From Akkermansiaceae bacterium (GTDB lineage Bacteria; Verrucomicrobiota; Verrucomicrobiia; Verrucomicrobiales; DEV007), in the NCBI GenBank assembly GCA_024233085.1, contig JACKQC010000018.1:1-64000 (forward strand): a stretch of DNA of 64,000 nucleotides. Direction: 5' to 3'. Shown here in pieces: positions 1 to 8,014 of this stretch. The notes below the pieces were generated by a model that saw nothing but the letters and a program-made list of their open reading frames with translations, did not search any database and was not told the origin of the DNA. The first letter of the stretch is position 1, and every line of letters starts with the position of its first letter. The position numbers and the translations under genes are program-made.

Positions 1-237
1 GGCGCGGTTGACGCTGGTCTGGTTGGTGATGAGCCCGACGCGCTTGCCCTGGAGCAGGTCGAAGCCGTACTGCTCGGCGACGTCGATGCCGAGCTTCAGA
101 GGGCCGCGATAGGCGGCGACCTGGCCGCGCAGATGACTGGCGCCGCCGCCGGGGGTCGTCTCGCAGGAGATCAGCACGACGAGCAGGATGGCCGCCGAAA
201 GGCCGGCGAGGAAAAAGCTTTTGTGTTCCCGGATCAT
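1..237 (-). CDS. namZ: NamZ-like exo-beta-N-acetylmuramidase (DUF1343), N-terminal part
   Basis: The gene is cut by the left window edge; only the first 79 residues are visible, read leftward from an ATG at 235-237. A hydrophobic signal segment (FLAGLSAAILLVVLIS) ends in a Cys followed by ETTPGGG, which looks like a lipoprotein or export signal. The stretch LGIDVAEQYGFDLLQGKRVG and the following LITNQT match the conserved start of DUF1343 proteins. Characterised members are exo-lytic N-acetylmuramidases (GH171, NamZ) that remove MurNAc from peptidoglycan sugar chains. It is divergent from a NagZ-type glucosaminidase only 33 bp away, which fits cell-wall sugar recycling. The function is inferred from the N-terminus and the neighbour; catalytic residues are outside the window. 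Confidence 0.75.
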   Translation of the reverse strand, partial: MIREHKSFFLAGLSAAILLVVLISCETTPGGGASHLRGQVAAYRGPLKLGIDVAEQYGFDLLQGKRVGLITNQTSVNRA

Positions 238-270
238 ACTGCTTACTTGGGGCCGCTCACAGAATCGCTC

Positions 271-1377
271 ATGGAATCGCGTCTCCTCGGTCAGTTGTTG
301 TTAACCGGTGTTCCTGGACCGGAGTTGGATGCGGAGACGGCCGAACGTTTTCGGAAAATCCAGCCTGGCGGATTTATTTTATTTGGCCGTAATATCCACT
401 CTCCCGAACAATTGCGCAAGCTGATCGACGACCTGCGCGACCTCTCGGAGATCGAGCCTTTCATCACCATCGACCAGGAGGGCGGACGCGTCTCGCGCCT
501 GCGACTGATCGGTTCCGAGCCGCCCAACGCCCAGCAGCTTCGCGAAAAGGGCGACCTGAAGCTCATCAGGCGTCATGGCGAGCTGACGGGGAAAATTCTG
601 CGGATGTTCGGCTTCAATCTCGACCTCTGCCCGGTGCTCGATCTCTCCTACGACGACGAGGCGGACAATTCGCTGAAGGGGCGCTGCTACGGCGCGACGC
701 CGAAGGAGGTGATCGACAACGCCGGCGTCTTCAACCACGCCCTGCGGCGGGAGGGAATCCTGAGCTGCGGGAAGCATTTCCCCGGTTACGCCTCGGCGGA
801 GTGCGATCCCCACCACGAGCTGCCGGTCATCCGCAAGTCTCTGGCGGAGATGGAGGCGACGGAGCTGGTGCCCTTTCGCGCGCTGCTCGACGATCTCGAC
901 AGTCTCATGACGTGTCATTCGCACTTTCCCTGCTGGGACGCGGACCGGCCGCGCTGGCCGGCTTCGCTTTCGAAGAACGTCATCGGGCGGTTTTTGCGCG
1001 ATCAACTCGGCTACGAGGGGCTTGTCATGACCGATGACCTGGACATGGGAGCGATTCTCAACGAGGTCACCTTCGAGGAAACGATCCACGCCTGCATCGA
1101 GGCCGGAAACGACCTCGCGATGATCTGTCACCGCGTGGAATTGGTCGAGGAGGCGAAACAGCATCTCGAAAAGGTGCCTGGCCCCGTCCTCGACGACGCC
1201 CTGGGGCGCATCGAGCGGGCCAAGAAGAAGATGGCGCCGCCCTATCCCTGGTCGCCGGAGCGTTTTCGCGAGATCGACGGCCAGATCTGGGATCTGCGCG
1301 TCGCCACGCTCGGCGAGGAACGCGCGAAAGTCCTCAGCGTCGAGGACGGCAAACGCTCGCCGGTCGAAACCTACTGA
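271..1377 (+). CDS. nagZ: Glycoside hydrolase family 3, NagZ-type beta-N-acetylglucosaminidase
   Basis: A 368-residue single-domain GH3 enzyme. It carries the NagZ signatures: TIDQEGGRVSRL near residue 70, KHFPGYAS followed by D and H about residue 170 (the mobile loop with the acid/base His-Asp dyad), and MTDDLDMG near residue 255, where the Asp is the expected nucleophile. These enzymes release GlcNAc from GlcNAc-anhydroMurNAc or related muropeptides. The ATG at 271 is preferred because the open frame extending upstream to 133 overlaps the divergent NamZ-like gene and reads as low-complexity sequence. No signal peptide is visible, so it is probably cytoplasmic. The NamZ neighbour suggests the two split GlcNAc-MurNAc disaccharides together. 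Confidence 0.9.
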   Translation: MESRLLGQLLLTGVPGPELDAETAERFRKIQPGGFILFGRNIHSPEQLRKLIDDLRDLSEIEPFITIDQEGGRVSRLRLIGSEPPNAQQLREKGDLKLIRRHGELTGKILRMFGFNLDLCPVLDLSYDDEADNSLKGRCYGATPKEVIDNAGVFNHALRREGILSCGKHFPGYASAECDPHHELPVIRKSLAEMEATELVPFRALLDDLDSLMTCHSHFPCWDADRPRWPASLSKNVIGRFLRDQLGYEGLVMTDDLDMGAILNEVTFEETIHACIEAGNDLAMICHRVELVEEAKQHLEKVPGPVLDDALGRIERAKKKMAPPYPWSPERFREIDGQIWDLRVATLGEERAKVLSVEDGKRSPVETY

Positions 1378-1415
1378 CGCCACTCGCTCCCTTCCTTTTT
1401 CCCTCCCCGCCCGCC

Positions 1416-2126
1416 ATGCTCCCCGCCGTCGAAAAACTCCTCGTCATCCAGGATCGCGACCTGAAGATCCGCGCGATCCAGCGCGAACTCGATCAACTGC
1501 CGCTCGAGGAACAGGATGCCCGGGAAAAACTCGCCGACGAGCAGGCGGCGGTCGATCGCGCGAAAAAGGCGATCCAGGAAAACGAGGTCGCCATGAAAAA
1601 CCTCGAACTCGACATCAAGACGCGCCAGGACAGCATCGCGAAGCTCAAGGTGCAGCAGTTCGAGACGCGAAAGAACGAAGATTTCCGCGCCATGGGCGTG
1701 GAGATCGAGCGATACGGCCGCGAGGTGTCCGAATTCGAGGATCGCGAACTGGAACTGATGGAGAAGGCCGAGGAACTCAAGAAGGGCCTCGCCGAGATTT
1801 CCGCCGCCCACGCGAAAACCAAGTCCATCGTTGACGAGGAGATCTCCGACATCGGCCAGCGCCGCGAAAATCTGGAGGCCGAACGGAGGGAACTGGAGGC
1901 GAAGCGCCGGGAGAGCGCCGCCCAGGTCGATCCGGAGGTCCTCGACGTTTACAACCGGCTCAGCCAGAGCAAGGGCGGACTGGTGGTGGTGGCCCTCGAG
2001 GACGGCCAGTGCAAAGGCTGTCACATGAAAGTCGTCAAATCGACCGCGGTCTCCGTGAAGGCCGAAAAGGAACTCACCCACTGCGAAAACTGCGGCCGGA
2101 TGCTGTACTGGTGGACGGAGGAATGA
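1416..2126 (+). CDS. Coiled-coil zinc-ribbon protein (COG1579 type)
   Basis: A 236-residue protein with about 165 residues of charged heptad-rich coiled coil (many Glu, Lys, Arg and Gln) followed by a C4 zinc ribbon. The ribbon is CKGCHM, then CENCGRM near the C-terminus, i.e. two CxxC knuckles about 25 residues apart. This is the layout of the COG1579 family, often described as possible nucleic-acid-binding or as chaperone/secretion-associated in chlamydiae. The gene starts 39 bp after the nagZ stop and is followed 38 bp later by another Cys-rich protein, so a short operon is likely. The exact role is unknown. Confidence 0.85.
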   Translation: MLPAVEKLLVIQDRDLKIRAIQRELDQLPLEEQDAREKLADEQAAVDRAKKAIQENEVAMKNLELDIKTRQDSIAKLKVQQFETRKNEDFRAMGVEIERYGREVSEFEDRELELMEKAEELKKGLAEISAAHAKTKSIVDEEISDIGQRRENLEAERRELEAKRRESAAQVDPEVLDVYNRLSQSKGGLVVVALEDGQCKGCHMKVVKSTAVSVKAEKELTHCENCGRMLYWWTEE

Positions 2127-2163
2127 GGGATGCGGACCAAACCCCGGGGGGCTGGCGAAGATT

Positions 2164-2364
2164 ATGAACGCGGAAACCTGCGCGGTCACCTGTCCGGCTT
2201 GTTTCGAAATTTTCGAGGTTCCGGCGCCCCCGATCGTCGAAACGCTGTGCGAGGTCGATTACGATTGCGAGGTGTGCTGTCGACCCATGACGATTCGCTT
2301 CGAGCCCGATGATGGCGGGGGTTTGGGCACCGTCGTGGCGGAGGCTTTCGGGTTGGCGGATTGA
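2164..2364 (+). CDS. CPXCG-motif cysteine-rich protein
   Basis: A 66-residue acidic protein with two Cys pairs, CPAC at residue 9 and CEVCCRPM near residue 35, between which the sequence is acidic. The layout fits the small CPXCG-motif Cys-rich family (PF14255), which probably binds zinc; no biochemical role is established. The second pair is CEVC followed by another Cys, one more than usual. It lies just downstream of the zinc-ribbon coiled-coil gene and 62 bp ahead of the next gene, in the same direction. Confidence 0.8.
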   Translation: MNAETCAVTCPACFEIFEVPAPPIVETLCEVDYDCEVCCRPMTIRFEPDDGGGLGTVVAEAFGLAD

Positions 2365-2425
2365 CGCGTTCGGTGGCCGAAACTTTTCTGTTGGCGGGGC
2401 GTTTAATGGATCGATTTTTCCAGCC

Positions 2426-3175
2426 ATGGCGCCTCTTCAGCACTCTTCCGACGGTCGATTTCGCGCCGCCGCCCGTCCTGTGGCGGCGGCGGTCGGAGCC
2501 GTGGCATTGGCGTTGACGAACGGAAGCGCCCAGGACACCGCGCCGGATCCGGGCGCTCCACCCGCCGGCGAAAACGCGGCCGCCAATCCGGTCGACGCCC
2601 TGCCGCGGGCGGTGGTGAGTTCGCATTTCGACGCGCTGATGCGGAATTCGCCTTTCACCCGGTCGTTGAATCTCTCCGACTCGCTCATCCTGCGCGGCGT
2701 GGCGATGATCGACGGTCGCCAGGTGGCCACCGTCCTCAATCGCGAGACCAAGGAAATTTACACCGTCTCCGACGAGTTGAACGCCCAGGGCTGGAAGATG
2801 GTGGAATACCGCGGCGATCCCGACATCGAAAAAACCTCCGCCCGGATCGCGGTGGCGGGCGGCGAAGTCGTCACCGTCCGCTACGGCGACATCGATCTGA
2901 AACCCGGCGAGGCGAAGCCGGCCGCCGGTCCCAGTGGCGGGGACGTGCGTCTGAGCAGCCGCACCCGCGAGGGGCGCCGCGGTTTTGGAGGCGGACCGCC
3001 GCCGGAGGTTCGGGAAAAAATGGACCGCCTATCCGAGGATCAGCGCGCCAAGCTCTTCGAGCACATGAGCCGGCTGCGCTACGAAAAACCGGACATGAGC
3101 TTCGAGGATCGGATCAAGGTCTTCCGCGAAATGCTCGACAAGATGGATCGGAAGGCGGAGAAGAAACGGGACTGA
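2426..3175 (+). CDS. Secreted protein, possibly a GspC/PilP-like partner of the secretin
   Basis: A 249-residue protein. The ATG at 2426 puts a basic N-terminus and a hydrophobic Ala/Val stretch (AAARPVAAAVGAVALAL) at the front, a plausible signal peptide. Residues 60-130 contain LILRGVAMIDGRQVATVLN, then TKEIYTVSDEL and TVRYGD. This beta-rich pattern resembles the homology region of type II secretion GspC or pilus PilP, which contact the secretin. The rest is Pro/Gly-rich and ends in a charged helix. It directly precedes the secretin gene, which supports the idea, but a hairpin terminator lies between them and the similarity is judged by eye only. Confidence 0.55.
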   Translation: MAPLQHSSDGRFRAAARPVAAAVGAVALALTNGSAQDTAPDPGAPPAGENAAANPVDALPRAVVSSHFDALMRNSPFTRSLNLSDSLILRGVAMIDGRQVATVLNRETKEIYTVSDELNAQGWKMVEYRGDPDIEKTSARIAVAGGEVVTVRYGDIDLKPGEAKPAAGPSGGDVRLSSRTREGRRGFGGGPPPEVREKMDRLSEDQRAKLFEHMSRLRYEKPDMSFEDRIKVFREMLDKMDRKAEKKRD

Positions 3176-3210
3176 TTTATGCGAACGATGACAGCATCGA
3201 ATGGCGCCAA

Positions 3211-3249
3211 AAAAACCGCCGCCGAAACGAAACGGCGGCTTGTGATTTT
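3211..3249 (+). terminator. Rho-independent-type terminator
   Basis: A perfect 7-bp stem GCCGCCG (3218-3224) / CGGCGGC (3233-3239) closes an 8-nt loop. It is preceded by an A run and followed by TTGTGATTTT. It lies 43 bp after the preceding stop codon and 94 bp before the secretin ATG. Confidence 0.65.
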
Positions 3250-3332
3250 CCCCGCCAGCGAATAAAGGCATGGGGCGCCGACGGCCCGAGACGCGAAACC
3301 CGCTCCGAACGCCGGACTTTTTCGAAACACTC

Positions 3333-6300
3333 ATGAAAACACAGACAGGCGAATCGCCTCGCCGCGTTGGCGGGGCGGGGTGGGCCGTATTGCCGGCTCT
3401 CACGGCGATTTTTATCCTCCTGCTGCCCGTCGGGCCTCCCGTGCGGTCGCAGCAGGGCGAGGTCCCGAAACAGACGGCGGAAAGCGCCGATCGATTTCGC
3501 CTGCTAGCCCAGGCACAACGAGCCGCGGCGGCCTCCGCGCAGGGGAACGACGACGGGGGGGCTTCCGCGGAAAAGAGCGACCCGGCTCCCGCGCCGGCGG
3601 CTCCGGCTCAAAAGGATGCCGACGCGGATGCTGACGCGGCGGCTCCCGCCCCCGCTCCGGCGGCTCCGCGGGCGCCCGCCGCCAACGAGAATCCGGGCGA
3701 CACCAGCGCCGCGCCTCAGGCTCCGCAGGCGCCCCAAGGTCCGGGCGGTGGCGACGGACCCGGCCAGCGGCCCGGTGGAGGCGGCCGCTTCGGTCCCGGC
3801 GGTGGCGGATTCGGACAGCGCGGCGGAGGCGGTTTCGGCCCCGGTGGCGGCGCGCCCGGCGGCGGCGGAGGAGTCGACGGTTCGGCGCCGATCAGCGGTC
3901 TCACCGAGACGCCGAACGGCGAGGTTCGGATGCAGTATCCGCTCAATCCCGTCTCGGATTTGCTGAACATTTACGAGCAGATCATCGGCAAGACCATCAT
4001 CAAGGACACCACCGTCTTCGACGGGCCGCAGGTCAGCCTCGTGACGCCCAATCCCGTGACCCGGCAGGAGGCGGCCCGCCTCATCGAGGCCACGCTGCAG
4101 GTCAACGGTTATGTGATTGTCGCCGAGCCCGATGTGCAGAGCGTCAAGGTGCTCTTCGGCGGTCAGCGTCCCGGCGGCCAGAGCGCCTCCTTCAGCGAGG
4201 GCGTGGTGATCTACACCTCGGAGGAATCCCTGCCCGGCGGCGAGTCGCTGGTGGGTTACTTCATGGAGCTGGAATACATCGATCCGGAGGCCGCCGCGAC
4301 GATTTTCGGAAACCACGTCGTGTTGAACGAGTTCGGCCGCATCACTCCCGTCACGCATCCCCGCGGCCTGCTGATCACCGAGAGCAGCGCCATCCTTCGG
4401 CAATTCATCAAACTGCGCCAGATCGTCGACGTTCCGACCGAGGAGGCGCCGCTGATGACCGAGTTCGCCCGGCTCGAATATGCCGAGGCCAGCATTGTCG
4501 CCCAGATCATCCAAGCCGCGATGGATGCCCGCATGGAGGAGCGCCAGCGCCAGAGCGACGCCGGAAAGACGGTCTCCGGCCAGCGGGCGAGCAACAACGG
4601 CGGAGACAACAACAATAATAATAACCGCTCCTCCTCGTCCTCATCCTCCCAGCCCCAGGTTCAATACGTCCGCGGACCCGACGGACGCATGGTTCCCGCC
4701 GGCGGCAACAACTCGGGCATCGGCACCGCCGATATGCCCGCCGCCCAGCTCATCGCCGACGACCGCCTGAACCGCATCATGGTCGTCTCGGCGCCCTCGG
4801 ACCTCGCCTACATCCTCGACCTGATCAAGCAGTTCGACCAACCCCTCGAGACGCGGGCCCCCATGGAGCGACCGCTCCGCTATGTGAAAGCCAATGACGT
4901 GCTGCCCGTCATCGTGGATGTGCTCCAGGACACCGGCACCGGCCAGACCCAGCTCCCCGGTGGGCGGCAGATCGAGACCCGGCCCACGCCCGTCACATCC
5001 GCCCAACTCGCGACCCTGACCGGCACCACCGCCGGCCGGCAGAACAATCAGAACCGCACCACCCAGACCGCCACCGGCACCGACACCGCCGGTTCGCTCG
5101 GCGAACGTCCCGACCAGATTGCCTTTCCCATCGACGACGTGGCCCCGATTTCCGTCCTCGTCGGAAAGACGCGCCTCATCGCCGACCGGCAGGCCAATTC
5201 CATCATCGTCATCGGCAACCGCGAGAACCAGGACATCGTCCTCGACATCATCGACCGGCTCGACCGCCGGCCGCTCCAGGTTTACCTCGCCACCGTCATC
5301 GGCGAGCTGACGCTGACCGACGACTTTCAGTTCGGCATCGATTACCTGCAGAAATTCACCCAATTCAGCGGCGACAACCCGAACGATGGCGGCGTCACCG
5401 GCGGCCTCATCAACGCCCGCGAGGACATCATCGGCGCCACCAACACCACCGGAAACATCGCCGACCTCCGCGACAACCTCATCAGCACGCCTTTCGGCCC
5501 CCTGAGCGGGCTCAATGTCTATGGCCAGATCGGCGAGTCGCTCGATGTTTTCGTCTCCGCTCTGGAGTCCACGCAAAACTTCAAAGTCCTCTCCCGCCCC
5601 GTCGTTTACACCCAGAATGGCAAGCGCGCCGAAATCACCTCCGGCCAGGAGGTGCCCTATCCCGAGACCGCGCTGACCGACACCAACAACCCCAGCGCCG
5701 TCCGCTCCACCGTCGCCTACAAGGATGTCGTGCTGAAACTCGAGGTGCTGCCGACCATCAACGAAAACAACGAGGTCACCCTCGATATCGTTCAGATCAA
5801 CGACCGCGTCGTCGGCCAGCAGGTCGTCGACCAGAACGAGATTCCGGTCATCGGAAAACAGGAGCTGAACACCACGGTCACCATTCCGAACCGCTCCACC
5901 ATCGTCCTCGGCGGCCTGATTTCCGAGCGCGACGAACTGACCGACTCCGGCCTGCCCTTCCTCAAGAACATTCCGCTGGTTGGCAACGCCGTGAAGTCCA
6001 CCATCACCACCAAGGCCCGGACCGAGCTGATGATCTTCATCCAGCCCATCGTCGTGGACCAGGACGGCGAAGTCTACCGCGCCAGCCTCGACGAGGACGT
6101 CCGCTCCGAGATCGGCGAAGCGGCCGCCGCCACCTTCCCCGAGCCCGGCGTCCCGACCGCGAAACACGAGACCCTCCAGGCCGAACTCCGCGAGAACGAG
6201 GAAAAGCGGGGTCTGCTCGGCAAGGTGGGGCGCAAGCTTTTCGGCAAGAAAAAGGAACCCAGCCGCCCGGTCCTGATCGAAAAACTGCCCGAAGGCGAGA

Positions 6301-6335
6301 CCGTCGCCGCGCCGCCGGAAGTGCCCGTCCCGTAA
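3333..6335 (+). CDS. gspD: Type II secretion/pilus-type secretin (GspD family)
   Basis: A 1000-residue outer-membrane secretin, longer than usual (about 650-750). The start at 3333 gives a signal peptide (VLPALTAIFILLLP). Residues 50-190 are an Ala/Pro then Gly/Gln/Phe-rich low-complexity linker. N-domains follow, including IIGKTIIKDTT and two NxxD/LxxRIMVVS ring-forming modules. An Asn/Ser run (NNNNNN, SSSSSSS) sits near residue 430 and a Thr/Asn/Gln-rich insert near residue 560. The C-terminal secretin pore domain is clear: RPVVYTQNGKRAEI, SGQEVPYPE, NRSTIVLGGLI, PFLKNIPLVGNAV and ELMIFIQPIVV. No gspE, F or G gene is in the window, so its ATPase and pseudopilins must be elsewhere. Confidence 0.93.
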   Translation: MKTQTGESPRRVGGAGWAVLPALTAIFILLLPVGPPVRSQQGEVPKQTAESADRFRLLAQAQRAAAASAQGNDDGGASAEKSDPAPAPAAPAQKDADADADAAAPAPAPAAPRAPAANENPGDTSAAPQAPQAPQGPGGGDGPGQRPGGGGRFGPGGGGFGQRGGGGFGPGGGAPGGGGGVDGSAPISGLTETPNGEVRMQYPLNPVSDLLNIYEQIIGKTIIKDTTVFDGPQVSLVTPNPVTRQEAARLIEATLQVNGYVIVAEPDVQSVKVLFGGQRPGGQSASFSEGVVIYTSEESLPGGESLVGYFMELEYIDPEAAATIFGNHVVLNEFGRITPVTHPRGLLITESSAILRQFIKLRQIVDVPTEEAPLMTEFARLEYAEASIVAQIIQAAMDARMEERQRQSDAGKTVSGQRASNNGGDNNNNNNRSSSSSSSQPQVQYVRGPDGRMVPAGGNNSGIGTADMPAAQLIADDRLNRIMVVSAPSDLAYILDLIKQFDQPLETRAPMERPLRYVKANDVLPVIVDVLQDTGTGQTQLPGGRQIETRPTPVTSAQLATLTGTTAGRQNNQNRTTQTATGTDTAGSLGERPDQIAFPIDDVAPISVLVGKTRLIADRQANSIIVIGNRENQDIVLDIIDRLDRRPLQVYLATVIGELTLTDDFQFGIDYLQKFTQFSGDNPNDGGVTGGLINAREDIIGATNTTGNIADLRDNLISTPFGPLSGLNVYGQIGESLDVFVSALESTQNFKVLSRPVVYTQNGKRAEITSGQEVPYPETALTDTNNPSAVRSTVAYKDVVLKLEVLPTINENNEVTLDIVQINDRVVGQQVVDQNEIPVIGKQELNTTVTIPNRSTIVLGGLISERDELTDSGLPFLKNIPLVGNAVKSTITTKARTELMIFIQPIVVDQDGEVYRASLDEDVRSEIGEAAAATFPEPGVPTAKHETLQAELRENEEKRGLLGKVGRKLFGKKKEPSRPVLIEKLPEGETVAAPPEVPVP

Positions 6336-6418
6336 TCGCGCCCGGAGTCGCGGGACGCGAAAGTCTTGATGCCCGGCGGGTTTTCGCCTATTCCCCGGAG
6401 TCGGACGGTCGGGTTTGG

Positions 6419-6480
6419 GACTCGACCCTGTTGACTGAATGACCTAACCCTGTTCGGTTTCCGATCCAACCCTGTTGACT
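6419..6480. repeat. Phased AACAGGGT repeat, cluster A (three direct units)
   Basis: Three copies of ACCCTGTT (reverse of AACAGGGT) start at 6425, 6447 and 6469, exactly 22 bp apart. Each carries a preceding GACYYR-like segment. The cluster fills the gap between the secretin and the aldolase gene and ends 5 bp before the aldolase ATG, where no Shine-Dalgarno sequence is evident. It belongs to a family found at six other places in the window. Confidence 0.85.
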
Positions 6481-6485
6481 TTGCC

Positions 6486-7262
6486 ATGCGAAATTCGAAG
6501 ACCCTCGCCCGTATCCGTTCCGGTGGCCTGGCCCGCTGCTGCTCGCTCGGTCATTATATCCCGGCCTACGTGTCGCTCGCGGCGCGCTCCGGCTTCGACT
6601 GCATCTGGCTCGATCTGGAGCACCGGGCCTTCGACACGCGCGAAATTCAGGCTCTGATGGCGCTGATCCGCGCCTTCGACATCGACTGCATGGTCCGCGC
6701 GCCCACGCTGGAAAAGACCGGACTCTACCGCTATCTCGAGGAAGGCGCGACGGGGCTGATGATTCCCCACGTCTCGACACCGGAAATGGCCGAGGCTCTG
6801 GTGCGGGCCTCGAAGTTTCCGCCCGTCGGCGACCGCGGCCTCGACAACTCGGGGCTGGACAGCGGTTTTCGCGAAACGACCAATTTCGAGGCTTATGTCG
6901 AGTGGGCGAACCGCGAGACTTTCCTGACCGTGCAGATCGAGACGCCGGAGGCCGTCGCGAACGCCGGCGCCATCGCCGCCGTGCCCGGGGTGGACATGCT
7001 TTTCATCGGACCGGGCGATCTTGGACTGAGACTGCGGCAGGCCGGCGACGCGGACGGATCGCGATTGGAGGCCGCGTTCCAGACCGTCGCCGACGCGGCG
7101 AAAAAACACGGCAAGGCCTGGGCCTGTCCAGTGGGAAACGCCGATGAGTTGAAGCGTCGCCGGGAGCAGGGCGCGAGCTTTCTCGCCAACGGGGGCGATT
7201 TTCTCATGCTCCAGCACGGGCTGGAAGAGCTGGCGCGCCAGTTCGAGGCGGCGGGCGCGTGA
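6486..7262 (+). CDS. HpcH/HpaI-family aldolase (2-keto-3-deoxy sugar acid aldolase type)
   Basis: A 258-residue protein of the HpcH/HpaI aldolase/citrate lyase family, class II metal-dependent. Visible signatures are WLDLEHRAFD near residue 40, the substrate-site VRAP, the GATGLMIPHVST strand, VQIETPEAV with the metal-binding Glu near residue 150, and VDMLFIGPGDLG with the second metal ligand Asp. Members reversibly cleave 4-hydroxy-2-oxo acids to pyruvate plus an aldehyde. The substrate cannot be told from sequence. The gene stands alone in its direction and is convergent with the leftward Lgt-like gene 9 bp downstream. Confidence 0.88.
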   Translation: MRNSKTLARIRSGGLARCCSLGHYIPAYVSLAARSGFDCIWLDLEHRAFDTREIQALMALIRAFDIDCMVRAPTLEKTGLYRYLEEGATGLMIPHVSTPEMAEALVRASKFPPVGDRGLDNSGLDSGFRETTNFEAYVEWANRETFLTVQIETPEAVANAGAIAAVPGVDMLFIGPGDLGLRLRQAGDADGSRLEAAFQTVADAAKKHGKAWACPVGNADELKRRREQGASFLANGGDFLMLQHGLEELARQFEAAGA

Positions 7263-7270
7263 CGGCGCGG

Positions 7271-8014
7271 TCAGTTTTCCGTTTTCCGCCACAAGGTTTC
7301 CGCCGGCCGGCGCTGTCGCCGGCGAAAACGCACTACGCCGAAGATGACCATCGCCGCGGCGATCCATTGATAGCCGGAGAGGCCGAGGAAAACCTTTGGC
7401 GTGTCGCGCAGGAACTCGTGGAAGAAGCGAAACGCGCCATAGGCGACCAGGTAAACGTGGAACAACTGGCCGGGTAGTCTTTCGAGCCGGTGGAGGGCGA
7501 AAAGGACGGCGGCCGCGAGGAGGTTGAAGACGAGTTCCACCGTCGAGGCCGGCCAGCGGGGAATGCCGGCGGCGTCGGCGCGCGTCCACCACGACTCGCC
7601 GTCCCCCGCGACACCGAGACAGCAGCCGTGAACGAGGCAGCCGACCCGCCCGAGCGCGACGCCGACGGGAACGACGAGCGCGAACCAGTCGCCGGTCGCT
7701 TTTTTCCAGCCGATGGCGTGTTTGGCGATCTCGATGCCGGCGTAACCGCCGAGCAGGGCGCCGGCGATGGTCTTGCCCGTCGCCAGTTGCATCCAGAAAT
7801 CGGGCCGGCCGGCGTGCAGCCAGCCCTCGGCGAGGACGTAGCCGAGCTTCGCGCCGGAGAGGCCGCCGAGCACGCCTCCGAGGTAGATCGCCCAAAGGCC
7901 GCGCTCGCTCCGGACCGCGCGCAACCAGAGGATGAGCCCCGCCAGCAGGGAGCCTATCATGAGCCCGCGGTAGAGCCCGGGGCCGGTGGCGGCGAGCGAC
8001 GGGTCAACAGGCAC
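7271..8014 (-). CDS. Lgt-like integral membrane protein
   Basis: About 247 residues with six or seven hydrophobic segments. The core ALGRVGCLVHGCCLG matches the GRxGC...GCC variant of the prolipoprotein diacylglyceryl transferase (Lgt) fold. Canonical Lgt uses GRxGNFxN with a catalytic Arg and His, so this is a divergent homologue, not housekeeping lgt. A GTG start at 8012-8014 overlaps the end of the upstream radical SAM gene by 11 bp; an in-frame ATG near 7960 is an alternative. Overlap implies translational coupling with the radical SAM enzyme. I infer a role in modifying a membrane lipid or lipid-linked molecule; the reaction is unknown. Confidence 0.75.
   Translation of the reverse strand: MPVDPSLAATGPGLYRGLMIGSLLAGLILWLRAVRSERGLWAIYLGGVLGGLSGAKLGYVLAEGWLHAGRPDFWMQLATGKTIAGALLGGYAGIEIAKHAIGWKKATGDWFALVVPVGVALGRVGCLVHGCCLGVAGDGESWWTRADAAGIPRWPASTVELVFNLLAAAVLFALHRLERLPGQLFHVYLVAYGAFRFFHEFLRDTPKVFLGLSGYQWIAAAMVIFGVVRFRRRQRRPAETLWRKTEN

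Noticed and set aside
4641..6167. A 508-residue frame opposite the secretin
   Set aside because: It is the reverse reading of GC-rich secretin coding, rich in Val, Asp and Gly, with no domain.
7271..8014. Housekeeping lgt
   Set aside because: The GRxGN and essential His/Arg signature is replaced by GRxGC...GCC.
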